Under the pieces are notes generated by a model. It was not told where the DNA came from, did no database searches, and saw only the letters and a list, made by a program, of their open reading frames with translations. A DNA stretch of 64,000 nucleotides from Nocardioides jishulii (GTDB taxonomy: Bacteria; Actinomycetota; Actinomycetes; Propionibacteriales; Nocardioidaceae): contig NZ_CP040748.1 in the NCBI RefSeq assembly GCF_006007965.1, positions 1,302,001 to 1,366,000 of the forward strand, given 5' to 3'. How positions within the stretch are numbered: position 1 is the stretch's first letter; each line of letters starts with the position of its first letter. The translations under genes were made by a program, and so were the position numbers. Shown piece by piece: positions 17,263-25,524 of the stretch.

Positions 17263-17985
17263 ATGTCAGTCAGCGAACGACGCAGCGCAGCCCGTTCCTC
17301 CGTCGTGTGGGGAGCGCTCGAGTCAGTCCTGGAGGGGGCTGACGGACACCAGGTCCTCGACATCGGCGGCGGCACCGGCGGTTTCGCCGTCCGGGTTGCC
17401 GCGCTGGGTCACCGGGTCACCGTCGTCGACCCCAGCCCGGATGCCCTGGCGGCGCTCGCCCGTCGCGCCGAGGAGGACGACGTCGACGTGGCGGGTCTGC
17501 AGGGCGAGCTCTCCAGCCTCGACTCCCTGGTCGAGCCGAGCAGCGTCGACGTCGTGCTCTGCCACGGTGTCCTGGAGGTCGTCGAGGACCCGGCGCAGGC
17601 CCTCGAGGCGATCGCTCGCGTGCTGCGGCCCGGGGGCGTCCTCAGCGTCGTGGTCGCCCAGCGTCATGCTGCCGTCCTGGCCCGAGCCATGGCCGGCCAC
17701 TTCCAGCAGGCCCGCGAGCTGCTCGAGGGCGGCTCGTCCCGACCCGACGGGACGAAGCCGAACCACCGCTTCACCGCCGACGAGATCAGCGACCTGGTGG
17801 CCGGAGCCGGCTTCAGCGTCGGTCCGCTCCACGCGGTCCGCGTCTTCGCCGACCTGGTCCCCGGCTCCCTGGTCGACCTCGAGCCCGGCGCCAGCAGTGC
17901 CCTGCTCGAGCTCGAGAAGGCGGTGGCCGGCCGGGCGGAGTACCTGCCGCTGGCGGCACAGGTGCACCTGCTCGCCACCCGCTGA
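17263..17985 (+). CDS. Class I SAM-dependent methyltransferase
   Basis: The 240-residue protein has the Rossmann-type SAM-binding motifs: VLDIGGGTGGFAVRVAALGH (motif I, about 28-47), VVDPSPDAL (motif II), VLCHGVLEVVEDP (motif IV) and LRPGGVLSVVV (post-motif region). It resembles methyltransferases of ubiquinone/biotin type; the substrate is unknown. It sits between dnaE2 and dinB with gaps of 31 and 15 bp, which suggests one transcript. A TAGGGT hexamer may also give it a separate start. A direct role in DNA damage tolerance has no support beyond position. Confidence 0.85.
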   Translation: MSVSERRSAARSSVVWGALESVLEGADGHQVLDIGGGTGGFAVRVAALGHRVTVVDPSPDALAALARRAEEDDVDVAGLQGELSSLDSLVEPSSVDVVLCHGVLEVVEDPAQALEAIARVLRPGGVLSVVVAQRHAAVLARAMAGHFQQARELLEGGSSRPDGTKPNHRFTADEISDLVAGAGFSVGPLHAVRVFADLVPGSLVDLEPGASSALLELEKAVAGRAEYLPLAAQVHLLATR

Positions 17986-18000
17986 GCACCCCGGTGGGCG

Positions 18001-19191
18001 GTGGCGCGGATGAGTGCCACCCCCGTCCTGCACGTGGACATGGACGCCTTCTACGCCTCCGTGGCGACCCGTGACCGACCCGACCTGCGCGACCTTCCCG
18101 TGATCGTCGGGGGTGGCGGTCGCGGTGTCGTCCTCTCGGCCAACTACCTCGCCCGCCGCAGCGGAGTGGCCTCGGCCATGCCGATGTCGCGGGCACGTCG
18201 GCTCTGCCCGGAGGCGGTGGTGCTCCCCCCGGAGTTCGAGGTCTTCGACCAGGTCTCCTTCTCGGTGATGGAGGTCTTCCGGCAGGTGACGCCCCTCGTC
18301 GAGGTGCTCTCGCTCGACGAGGCCTTCCTCGAGGTCTCCAGTGCTGCCCGCCGGATGGGCTCGCCGGAGGAGATCGCGGAGTGGATCCGGTCCACGATCC
18401 ATGACGAGCAACGCATCACCTGCTCGGTGGGGGTGGCCGCGACCCCGGTGGTGGCCAAGCTGGCGAGCCGGCGTGCCAAGCCGGACGGGGTCGTCGTGGT
18501 CAGGCCCGACGAGGTGACCGCCTTCCTGCACCCCCTCGACGTGGGGGAGCTGTGGGGCGTGGGGGAGAAGACCAGGGCCCAGCTGCACCGGTTGGGCCTC
18601 TTCACGGTCGGCGACCTGGCCCACACTCCGGTACGCACCGTCCAGCGGGCACTGGGTGGGGTCCACGGGGCCCAGCTGCACGCGCTGGCCTGGGGCATCG
18701 ACCAGCGGGTGCTCACCCCGCGGAGCGGTCCGCACGCCCCCGACCGTTCGATGGGGGCGGACCGTACCTTCGACCGGGACACCGACGATCCGGACGTGGT
18801 CGTCACCGAGCTCCTGCGGCTCAGTGCGAAGGTGGCCGGGCGGATGCGCAGCGCGGGCGTCGCCGGTCGCACGGTGACGATCCGGGTCCGGTTCGCCGAC
18901 TTCACCACGATCACCCGGTCACGGACGTTGCCGGAGGCCACCGACGTCACCGTCGAGGTCCACAGGGTCGCCGTCGCGCTCTTCCGGGCGCTGGGGCTGC
19001 AACGCGCCCGCATCCGGCTGGTGGGCGTACGGGTGGAGGGGTTGGTGCCCCGGGAGCAGGTGCACCGGCAGATGCACCTGGGGGAGCGGGAGCACGGGTG
19101 GTCGGACGCAGAGCGTGCGATGGACCGGGCCACGCGCCGGTTCGGGTCCAGCGCAGTACGACCGGCACGGCTCCTGGGTGGGGCCGGATGA
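18001..19191 (+). CDS. dinB: Y-family DNA polymerase IV
   Basis: The 396-residue translesion polymerase retains the metal-binding carboxylates: Asp13 and Asp15 in HVDMDAFYAS, and Asp106-Glu107 in SLDEAF. It also keeps a fingers segment (LARRSGVASAMPM) and the GVGEKTRAQL helix-hairpin-helix region, so it looks catalytically active. QMHL in the little-finger tail (about 358) may serve as a clamp-binding motif. Start codon choice is open between GTG 18001 and ATG 18010. It is the last gene of the co-directional dnaE2 group and could be induced with it by read-through from the LexA-controlled promoter. Confidence 0.9.
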   Translation: MARMSATPVLHVDMDAFYASVATRDRPDLRDLPVIVGGGGRGVVLSANYLARRSGVASAMPMSRARRLCPEAVVLPPEFEVFDQVSFSVMEVFRQVTPLVEVLSLDEAFLEVSSAARRMGSPEEIAEWIRSTIHDEQRITCSVGVAATPVVAKLASRRAKPDGVVVVRPDEVTAFLHPLDVGELWGVGEKTRAQLHRLGLFTVGDLAHTPVRTVQRALGGVHGAQLHALAWGIDQRVLTPRSGPHAPDRSMGADRTFDRDTDDPDVVVTELLRLSAKVAGRMRSAGVAGRTVTIRVRFADFTTITRSRTLPEATDVTVEVHRVAVALFRALGLQRARIRLVGVRVEGLVPREQVHRQMHLGEREHGWSDAERAMDRATRRFGSSAVRPARLLGGAG

Positions 19192-19281
19192 CGAGGTTTT
19201 TCCCGGGGTGGCTACCGTGGGAGGCAACGGCTGCCTAGACTTGAAGCGCGGATGCACCGCCTCGGACTCGTGGGAGGAATC

Positions 19282-19713
19282 GTGCCACTCTCGGAAGAGG
19301 AGTTGCGGCTGCTTGAGCAGATGGAGCGTGCTCTCGTCGAGGAGGATCCCAAGTTCGCGCACACCCTGCGCGGCACAGGGGGTCAGCGTGCCTCTCGCCG
19401 GCGAGCCATCATTGCCGGTGTCGTCTTCGCGGTGGGTGTCGTCGTCCTCATGACCGGCGCCATCGCTGCCATGCCCGTGGTCGGCGTCGCCGGCTTCGTG
19501 GTCATGCTCGTCTCTGCCACGGTGGCAGTCACGGCGCTTCGAGCGCCGAGCAAGCCCGAGCCGGCCCCCCTGCGTGAGACCCCTCAGGGGTTCGGCGTGG
19601 TCGACGGTGGTCGTCGGGGCCGGGCCACGAAGGCCCCTCGTGCCAGCCGCTCGCGTCACTCGTTCGTCGAGCGGATGGACGAGCGTTGGCGTCGTCGCCG
19701 CGACGGCTACTGA
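19282..19713 (+). CDS. DUF3040 membrane protein
   Basis: The 143-residue protein opens with PLSEEELRLLEQMERALVEEDPKF, the hallmark of DUF3040 proteins. Two adjacent hydrophobic helices (about 42-62 and 64-84) follow, then a basic, serine/arginine-rich cytoplasmic tail. The GTG at 19282 has GGGAGGAA just upstream and begins exactly at the family's conserved start. In M. tuberculosis a DUF3040 gene (Rv2169c) also lies shortly before mraZ. The function is unknown. Confidence 0.85.
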   Translation: MPLSEEELRLLEQMERALVEEDPKFAHTLRGTGGQRASRRRAIIAGVVFAVGVVVLMTGAIAAMPVVGVAGFVVMLVSATVAVTALRAPSKPEPAPLRETPQGFGVVDGGRRGRATKAPRASRSRHSFVERMDERWRRRRDGY

Positions 19714-19756
19714 CTTCGCCCAGCACCGGCCCGCTGGCGCGGATCCTGGTCGAGGA

Positions 19757-22036
19757 CTAGCGGCGCCAGGTCAGTGACCGCGGCACCCACCGCGCCTTCC
19801 ACCGCGTGGAGCGGTCGCTCTGCGCCGCCATCGTGTCCACGCACGCCTCCACGTCGGAGGCGAGCGACGGGTCGCGCGGCGGCGTCTGCGTGTCCGGCCG
19901 GGCAAAGCGCGAGCGCTCCACGGCCACCACGATCCGCTCCATCCGTCGCGCCACGTCGTCGTCGACGGACGAGGTAGGAGTCTCCTGCGGAGCACACCAC
20001 TCCAGGACGGTGCGTCCCGTGGCCCGGGGCGAGCGACCGTCCGGCCACGGACGACCCAGGTCGAGCGCGGAGTCGCGCAACTCCTCCCACAGGTCTTCCG
20101 GCGCCCCACTCTCAAGGCGTCGGGAGCGACGGCGGGTGCGGATGGTCTGAGGAACCACGCTGAGGGCGCCGATGCCGGTGATGACGAGCAGCCACACCAG
20201 CAGGGCGGACCATCCGATGCCGTCGCCGTCGCGTTCCTGCGCCTCCGGCTGGGCCTCCTCGGACTCCGGTGAGGCGCTGGGGGAAGGAGCGGTTGGCGAG
20301 GCCGAGGCGGAGGCGGTCGCACTCGGCTCGTCCTCCGGCCTCTCGTCCTGCTGGCTGTGCTCGGGCACGCTCGAGGCGCGCGTCGAGGGAGTCGGCTCGA
20401 ACCGCACCCACCCGGAGCCGGGGAAGTAGAGCTCGGGCCACGCGTGCAGGTCGTGCGAGGAGAACTCCCACTCGGACGTGCCGACGCGTCGCGGCACCAG
20501 GAAGCCGACCGCGACGCGCGCCGGGATCCCGAGGGTCCGCGCCATCACGGCCATCGAGGCTGCGAACTGCTCGCAGTACCCGACCCGACCGCTGGGGTCG
20601 AGGAAGGCGACGAGCGCGTTGTTGTCGACGGTCTCGACCCGGTCCAGGCTGTAGGTGAACTCGCTGCGGAACCACGACTGCAGCGCACGGGCCTTGCCGA
20701 ACCGGGTCAGCTCCTCCTTCGTCACCTCGGTCGTCAGGCGGCGCACGCTCTCGGGCAGTGACGCCGGCAGGGAGGTGAAGAGCGCATCGACCTCGTCGCG
20801 TCCGGAGGAGGCAGCATCGAGCCGCACGCTGCTGTACTCCAGGTCGACACCGGTCACCGACCACTTCATGCGCGAGGTGTTGAGGTCGGCGTCGAAGGCC
20901 GCGAAGTCCATCGTGTCGACGTCGTAGCGCCAGTCGCCGGGCGCCACCACCTCGGTGGACAGGGGCAGCACCGGGAGCCACCGGGAACGGAAGGCAGGGG
21001 TCGCGGTGAAGTCGTACTCGGTCTCGACGCGGCGCAGGCCGGCGTCGATCCCGCGCAACGGCAGGTCGCGCCCGTCCACGTCCTGGATCCGGGTCGCGCT
21101 CCGGCCACCGGTGCTCCACTCCTGTCCGTCGAACGCGGACAGGACGGCGGTGCGGACGTACGAGGGCTGGCGGTCCGCCTTGACGCGCATCAGCGGTACG
21201 TCGGCCCCGCGGTCGAGGTCACGCCTGAGGTCGACCAGCGGGCTGGTGAGCATGACCTGCTCGACCGGACTGTCGTCGACGCTGCGCCAGGGCTGGACGG
21301 GGGAGCGGGGGACCGCGGCGTTGAGCACCGTGACGACCACGATGGCCCCGGCCGTCGCGACGGCCCCGATCCGCACCGCCGAGACCACGCTGGTCGGGCG
21401 CCCCGAGACCTCGGTGGCTCCCACCGGGCCGCCGGGCAGCGCCGAGCCCCATCGCACGACGAGGTCGTCGTTGTCGAGGAAGAGCAGGGTGAGGAACCCT
21501 GCGGCGACCGCCCCGAAGACGGGCCACGCCACGTCCACGCCGAGGTTGGCCGGCACCAGGTGCAGCGCGAGCAGCACGACGGCACCGAGGGCAACCCGGC
21601 GTGCCGTCAACGCGACCAGGTCGAAGAGCACCATGGCGCTGACGCCCACCAGCACGAAGGCGGGAGCCACCGACGGCACGTCGGCCGGGATCGGCGGGGC
21701 GTAGCGGTCGGCGGACGTGAGTGCCGCGCCCATCGCGGACTTCAGCTCGTCCCACGTGTCGGGCGTGGGCCAGGGGGAGCCGGTGACCAGGAAGAGGAGC
21801 AGGAAGGCTGCGACGACGACCTGGAGGACGGTCACGACGCTGGCGGGGAGGCCGCGCCACCGCGCGGTCGCCCCTGTCGCCGCGAGCACCACGGCCCCGA
21901 GGAGCAGCGGGGCGACGTACAGCCCCGGCCGTTCGCTCAGCGGCACCCAGGTGAGCAGCGCGGCCCAGACGGTGAGCGCCCCCACCAGTGAGGTGAGCAG
22001 CGAGCGAGGGAACGACGGCGGTCGGTGCAGGGTCAT
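19757..22036 (-). CDS. TgpA-like transglutaminase-domain membrane protein (DUF3488)
   Basis: The 759-residue protein has about six N-terminal membrane helices to residue 240 and an extracytoplasmic transglutaminase-like core. The core has Cys488 in GRVGYCEQFAASMAVMART and His531 in SHDLHAWPELYFPG; its third catalytic acid is not assigned. A Ser/Ala/Pro/Glu-rich linker (570-600), one further helix (608-626) and a cytoplasmic tail follow. The ATG overlaps the DUF58 stop by 4 bases. MoxR, DUF58 and TgpA-like proteins form a recurrent actinobacterial operon next to mraZ; the substrate is unknown and its enzymatic activity is inferred. Confidence 0.88.
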   Translation of the reverse strand: MTLHRPPSFPRSLLTSLVGALTVWAALLTWVPLSERPGLYVAPLLLGAVVLAATGATARWRGLPASVVTVLQVVVAAFLLLFLVTGSPWPTPDTWDELKSAMGAALTSADRYAPPIPADVPSVAPAFVLVGVSAMVLFDLVALTARRVALGAVVLLALHLVPANLGVDVAWPVFGAVAAGFLTLLFLDNDDLVVRWGSALPGGPVGATEVSGRPTSVVSAVRIGAVATAGAIVVVTVLNAAVPRSPVQPWRSVDDSPVEQVMLTSPLVDLRRDLDRGADVPLMRVKADRQPSYVRTAVLSAFDGQEWSTGGRSATRIQDVDGRDLPLRGIDAGLRRVETEYDFTATPAFRSRWLPVLPLSTEVVAPGDWRYDVDTMDFAAFDADLNTSRMKWSVTGVDLEYSSVRLDAASSGRDEVDALFTSLPASLPESVRRLTTEVTKEELTRFGKARALQSWFRSEFTYSLDRVETVDNNALVAFLDPSGRVGYCEQFAASMAVMARTLGIPARVAVGFLVPRRVGTSEWEFSSHDLHAWPELYFPGSGWVRFEPTPSTRASSVPEHSQQDERPEDEPSATASASASPTAPSPSASPESEEAQPEAQERDGDGIGWSALLVWLLVITGIGALSVVPQTIRTRRRSRRLESGAPEDLWEELRDSALDLGRPWPDGRSPRATGRTVLEWCAPQETPTSSVDDDVARRMERIVVAVERSRFARPDTQTPPRDPSLASDVEACVDTMAAQSDRSTRWKARWVPRSLTWRR

Positions 22037-23271
22037 CGCGCCACCTGCTTCCACACGACGTCCAGGTCGTCACCCGGGCCCATCAGGGCTGCGCGCCATC
22101 CGGAGCCCGAGAGGGCGAGGAGCGCCTGGTCGGTGCCCGAGCGGCCCGGTGTCACGGGTCGGGCCGACGTCCACGCGTCGACGTCGAGGACGAGCGCGCG
22201 GGGGGCGCGGCCGTGACGCTCGAGGCGGGCCAGGGCGTAGTGGTCGGTGCTGTCCAGCGCGCCCAGGACGGCAGCCACCTGCGTCCCGCTGGGCACGCTC
22301 ATCAGCCACGAGACGTCGAGGGCACGGCTGCTGTCGACGTCGACGACGGCGAGTGCCTCCAGGACGTCGGTGACGTCGTGGCCGTGCGCCACGGACGACG
22401 ACGCGAGGGGGAGGAGGCCCGTGGCTGTGGCGACCTGGACCTCGTGCCCCTGCTCGGCGAGGTGGACGGCCAGCGACGCCGCGGCGCTCACGGCCGTCTC
22501 GAAGGAGGAGGCGGAGCCGCGGCCACGGTGGGCGATCGTGCGCGTGTCGAGGACGACGACGGTCCGTGCCTGCCACGGCTGCTCCTCGCGGCGCACCATG
22601 AGCTGGTCGTTGCGCGCCGACGAGGGCCAGTGCACCCGGCGCAGCTCGTCGCCCTGCTGGTACTCGCGCACGGTCACGTCCTCGGCGTGGCCCACCGAGA
22701 AGGAACGCGGGCGGCTGTGGCCCGAGCCTGCCCACGCCTGGGCAGGGTCGCCGCTCGTCAGGAGCACCGTGCGGGGCGTGGCGATGAGCTCGGTGGTGCT
22801 GTGGAAGGTGCGGCCGAGCTCCACCATGCCGAACGGGTCGGTGACCCGCATGGTCATGGGGCCCACCACGTGCCGTCCGCGCACCTCGGAGCGGACGGGG
22901 TAGGACAGGTCACGGCTCCATCCCCGCCCCACCCCCTCCAGGACGAAGCGCGGACGCTGGCCGAGGGCGTAGGGAATGACCTCCTCCAGCAGCAGCGTGC
23001 CGGCAGGCACGGTGCCGCCGTTGGAGAGCCGCAGCTGCACGGTGGCCGACTGCCCGGCGACCACCAGGCGCGGCGTCACGGTGCGCCGCAGGGTGAGGTG
23101 GTGCTGCGAGCGGCTGAGGAAGAAGGCGGCGGCCAACGGCAGGAGGACGGCCAGGAGGCCCAGCTGCGTCATCACCCACTGGCCGAGGAGGAGGCCGCAC
23201 ACCACAGTGGTGGTCCCCGCCGCCAGGAAGGCCCGGCCGCGGGTCGTCAGCGAGGCGAGGGCGTCACGCAC
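22033..23271 (-). CDS. DUF58 protein with vWA-like domain
   Basis: The 412-residue protein begins with two hydrophobic helices (about 12-52) and a beta-rich region (to about 170). It contains the DUF58 signature GDELRRVHWPSSARNDQLMVRR near 205-226. The following segment (TVVVLDTRT...) looks like the start of a vWA-like fold. DUF58 proteins are partners of MoxR AAA+ ATPases. The GTG start overlaps the end of moxR by 8 bases and the stop overlaps the transglutaminase gene, so the three are tightly coupled. Confidence 0.87.
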   Translation of the reverse strand: MRDALASLTTRGRAFLAAGTTTVVCGLLLGQWVMTQLGLLAVLLPLAAAFFLSRSQHHLTLRRTVTPRLVVAGQSATVQLRLSNGGTVPAGTLLLEEVIPYALGQRPRFVLEGVGRGWSRDLSYPVRSEVRGRHVVGPMTMRVTDPFGMVELGRTFHSTTELIATPRTVLLTSGDPAQAWAGSGHSRPRSFSVGHAEDVTVREYQQGDELRRVHWPSSARNDQLMVRREEQPWQARTVVVLDTRTIAHRGRGSASSFETAVSAAASLAVHLAEQGHEVQVATATGLLPLASSSVAHGHDVTDVLEALAVVDVDSSRALDVSWLMSVPSGTQVAAVLGALDSTDHYALARLERHGRAPRALVLDVDAWTSARPVTPGRSGTDQALLALSGSGWRAALMGPGDDLDVVWKQVAR

Positions 23272-24238
23272 CGGGCTCGCTCGGGACGCGGACCTGCTCC
23301 AGGATCGCGTCGAGGACGGCGGCGACGCTGCGCCCGGTCCTGGTCGCCTCCAGGCTCGGCAGGAGTCGGTGGGTCAGGACCGTCCGTGCCAGACGGTGCA
23401 CGTCGTCGGGCAGCACGTAGTCACGCCCGGCCATGGCCGCGGTCGACTTGGCGGCACGGACGAGCTGGAGGGTCGCGCGCGGCGAGGCACCGAGCAGAAG
23501 CTCGGGCGCGGTCCGGGTCGCTGTCGTCAACGCCACCGCGTACCTCTGGACGGCGGGGGAGACGTGCACCTGGTTGACGGTGGCGATGAGCTTGCGGATC
23601 TCGGTCACGTCGGTGACCGGCTCGAGGCTGTCGAGGGGGTTGCGTGAGGTGTGCCCGTCGAGCATCGCCAGCTCGGCGGCCTCCAACGGGTAGCCCATCG
23701 AGACCTTGGCCATGAAGCGGTCGCGCTGGGCCTCCGGCAGGGCGTAGGTGCCCTCCATCTCCACGGGGTTCTGCGTGGCCACCACCATGAAAGGAGTCTC
23801 CAACGGCCATGTCACGTTGTCGACGGTGACCTGACGCTCCTCCATGCACTCCAGCAGGGCCGACTGGGTCTTGGGGGAGGCGCGGTTGATCTCGTCACCC
23901 ACGACGACGTTGGCGAAGACGCCGCCGGGTCGGAACTCGAACTGGCCGGTGTGACGGTTCCAGATCGACACGCCGGTGACGTCGGAGGGCAGGAGGTCGG
24001 GGGTGAACTGGATCCGCCGTACGGTGCCGTCGATGCTGCGGGCCAGCGCCTTGCTGAGCATCGTCTTGCCGACGCCGGGCACGTCCTCGATGAGCAGGTG
24101 ACCCTCGGCGAGCAGGACCACGAGGGCGGTGTCGACCACCTCGGTCTTGCCGGAGATGACCGTCTCGACGCTGGCGCGCAGTCGGTCGGTGACCTGTCGT
24201 AGGGCATCCAGGTCACCGGCCGGGTTGGGCATGGTCAC
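23264..24238 (-). CDS. moxR: MoxR-family AAA+ ATPase
   Basis: The 324-residue ATPase has Walker A (EDVPGVGKT, about 51-59), Walker B (VVVGDEINRA, 112-121), the sensor segment in MVVATQNPVEMEGTY and the AQRDRF arginine-finger region. These motifs identify the MoxR clade, chaperone-like ATPases that act with vWA-domain partners, here presumably the DUF58 protein. GTG 24238 is favoured over ATG 24232 because GGAG sits 8 bases upstream. It is the first gene of a three-gene operon divergent from mraZ across 460 bp. Confidence 0.9.
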   Translation of the reverse strand: MTMPNPAGDLDALRQVTDRLRASVETVISGKTEVVDTALVVLLAEGHLLIEDVPGVGKTMLSKALARSIDGTVRRIQFTPDLLPSDVTGVSIWNRHTGQFEFRPGGVFANVVVGDEINRASPKTQSALLECMEERQVTVDNVTWPLETPFMVVATQNPVEMEGTYALPEAQRDRFMAKVSMGYPLEAAELAMLDGHTSRNPLDSLEPVTDVTEIRKLIATVNQVHVSPAVQRYAVALTTATRTAPELLLGASPRATLQLVRAAKSTAAMAGRDYVLPDDVHRLARTVLTHRLLPSLEATRTGRSVAAVLDAILEQVRVPSEPGA

Positions 24239-24400
24239 GCTCGCTCGATCTCCTCGTGCCCCGGGGCTGCGTCGTGGCCGACGTGCGTCGCGGTGCGGTC
24301 GCTGGGTGTGCATCGTCAACCGTAGACCGCACCTGATCAACCTTCGACACGGATCTTGGGCCAGTTGGTTCAAGAGATTCCGCCACGCGCGCCACGGCCC

Positions 24401-24448
24401 TCCACCACGCTCCACCAGCGCGCTCCCTCCTCCACCAGCGCTCCACCA
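24401..24448 (-). promoter_or_regulatory. Cluster of four TGGTGGA heptamers upstream of moxR
   Basis: On the minus strand TGGTGGA occurs at 24442-24448, 24431-24437, 24411-24417 and 24401-24407. The same heptamer appears twice inside the mraZ operator array. Two copies are 10 bp apart and the middle gap is 20 bp, as expected for sites on one face of the helix. Binding by MraZ is an inference. Confidence 0.45.
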
Positions 24449-24625
24449 ACGCTCCCTCCGTGCCTCGACCTCCCCCTCGTGCTCGGCTGGATGGCGCCCC
24501 ATCCCCCCTCTGACCTGCGCTTTTCCTCCCCGGAGAGGAGGAGGCGTCTCCCTCGTACGCCGACATCTCCCAGGGGGCCGACCCGCCCTGTCGCCGCGGG
24601 GCGGCACGTAAAAACCTGCGAACGA

Positions 24626-24670
24626 TGGTTGATCGTGGAGGATCGTGGGGTACTGTGGTGGAAAGTGGTG
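24626..24670 (+). promoter_or_regulatory. Five-copy MraZ-box-like operator array
   Basis: TGGTT, TGGAG, TGGGG, TGGTG and TGGTG start at 24626, 24636, 24646, 24656 and 24666, exactly 10 bp apart (TGG-N2 followed by N5). MraZ proteins of other bacteria bind tandem TGGGN-type repeats with the same 10-bp period upstream of their own genes. The array lies 29-73 bases before the mraZ start and overlaps the promoter elements, so autorepression is likely. Confidence 0.75.
24629..24656 (+). promoter_or_regulatory. mraZ (dcw cluster) promoter
   Basis: TTGATC (24629-24634) and TACTGT (24651-24656) with a 16-base spacer form a good sigma-70-type promoter. It sits entirely inside the MraZ-box array. Transcription should start near 24663, leaving a leader of about 36 bases with a GGGGAGGGG ribosome site. 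Confidence 0.65.
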
Positions 24671-24698
24671 GAAGGGATGAGTGCGGGGGAGGGGTCGA

Positions 24699-25127
24699 AT
24701 GTTCTTCGGCACCTACACGCCCAAGCTCGACGACAAGGGTCGTCTCTTCCTCCCGGCAAAGTTCAGAGAGGAACTGGCGGAGGGTCTCGTCGTGACCAGG
24801 GGGCAGGAGCGCTGCCTCACGATCTGGTCGCTCGAGGACTTCGGACGGCTCACCGAACGGCTCCAGCAGGCGCCGGTGACCGTCAAGGGCACCCGTGACT
24901 ACGTCCGCATGCTGTTCGCGGCCGCAAGCCAGGAGGTGCCCGACAAGCAGGGTCGGATCTCCATCCCTCCCGTGCTCCGCCAGTACGCGTCACTCGACAA
25001 GGACGTGGTCGTCATCGGGTCGATGAACCGCATCGAGATCTGGGATCCCACGGCCTGGGCCGAGTACAGCGAACAGCAGGAACAGGTCTTCGCGGATCTC
25101 AGTGACGAGGTCTTCCCGGGGGGCTGA
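24699..25127 (+). CDS. mraZ: Transcriptional regulator MraZ
   Basis: The 142-residue protein carries two AbrB/SpoVT-like half-domains, each with its DNA-contact loop: [14 protein letters not shown] near 11-24 and [13 protein letters not shown] near 82-94. MraZ is a DNA-binding regulator of the division and cell-wall cluster. The ATG at 24699 is preceded by GGGGAGGGG and begins at [11 protein letters not shown], the family's standard start. The five-copy operator upstream suggests it controls its own promoter. Confidence 0.96.
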   Translation: MFFGTYTPKLDDKGRLFLPAKFREELAEGLVVTRGQERCLTIWSLEDFGRLTERLQQAPVTVKGTRDYVRMLFAAASQEVPDKQGRISIPPVLRQYASLDKDVVVIGSMNRIEIWDPTAWAEYSEQQEQVFADLSDEVFPGG

Positions 25128-25190
25128 GCATCCCGGGTGACCGAGGAGCAGCACACAACTCAACAACGGCGGCGTGGGGCCAGGTCTCGC

Positions 25191-25259
25191 GCCCGCTCTC
25201 GCGAACCGTCTGGGGTCACTTCCCCGGCACCAGAAGGTCTTCCCATCACGAGAGCGGGC
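25191..25259 (+). ncRNA. Candidate mraW RNA motif (cis-regulatory)
   Basis: An 11-bp perfect closing stem pairs 25191-25201 with 25249-25259. Inside it CTTCCCC (25219-25225) faces a GGGG strand and a second CTTCCC lies at 25239-25244. The mraW motif described in actinobacteria is a structured RNA upstream of mraW (rsmH) genes; my recollection is that CUUCCCC loops are conserved in it. Position between mraZ and rsmH agrees. A covariance-model search would settle it. Confidence 0.7.
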
Positions 25260-25283
25260 AGGGACCTGACCGACACGCCGCCC

Positions 25284-25303
25284 GACTCGCCCACCGGCGA
25301 GTC
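25284..25303 (+). terminator. Perfect 8-bp hairpin after the mraW-type RNA
   Basis: GACTCGCC (25284-25291) pairs with GGCGAGTC (25296-25303) around a CACC loop. It stands 24 bases after the closing stem of the candidate mraW RNA and 65 bases before the small membrane ORF. It could be an attenuator or part of the regulatory RNA. Confidence 0.4.
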
Positions 25304-25368
25304 CACTGTCGACGGGGTCCGTCGGCACCACCACACGGTCACACACGAGCACGCCACGGGAGTTGGAC

Positions 25369-25521
25369 ATGAACGGCACGCAGACAGGAGTCGCTCCCGG
25401 AGCGCAGCCGCTGCGGGTGCGCGACCAGGCCCGCGACGTGCTCGCCCTGATGGTGTTCACCGCGGCGGCCTCGGGAGCCTGTTCCCTGGCCTTCCTGCTC
25501 CTTCTGGTGCTGGGCGAGTAG
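25369..25521 (+). CDS. Small single-span membrane protein (50 residues)
   Basis: A short frame starts at ATG 25369 with GGGAG 6 bases upstream and stops 3 bases before rsmH. The first 22 residues are polar (MNGTQTGVAPGAQPLRVRDQ). Residues 24-49 form one hydrophobic helix (LALMVFTAAASGACSLAFLLLLVLG). Third positions are G+C-rich as in neighbouring genes, while the preceding 240 bases are not. Its position directly ahead of rsmH and ftsL suggests a division-related membrane peptide; I do not recognise a family. Confidence 0.7.
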   Translation: MNGTQTGVAPGAQPLRVRDQARDVLALMVFTAAASGACSLAFLLLLVLGE

Positions 25522-25524
25522 GGC

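Larger units (their letters stand above)
24239..24698. other. Divergent moxR-mraZ regulatory region
   Basis: No gene is supported in these 460 bases. The right end holds the mraZ promoter and its five half-site array. The middle (24401-24448) holds four TCCACCA heptamers, i.e. TGGTGGA on the minus strand, spaced 10, 20 and 11 bp. The reading frame that extends moxR leftward through this region encodes a Pro/Arg-rich sequence unlike any MoxR N terminus and is rejected. No convincing moxR -10/-35 pair was found; TACGGT at about 24328-24333 on the minus strand is a weak candidate. Confidence 0.7.

Noticed and set aside
24239..24712. N-terminal extension of moxR by about 158 codons
   Set aside because: The extension is Pro/Arg/Gly-rich, crosses the heptamer cluster and the mraZ promoter, and the MoxR family starts near residue 1 of the 324-residue form.
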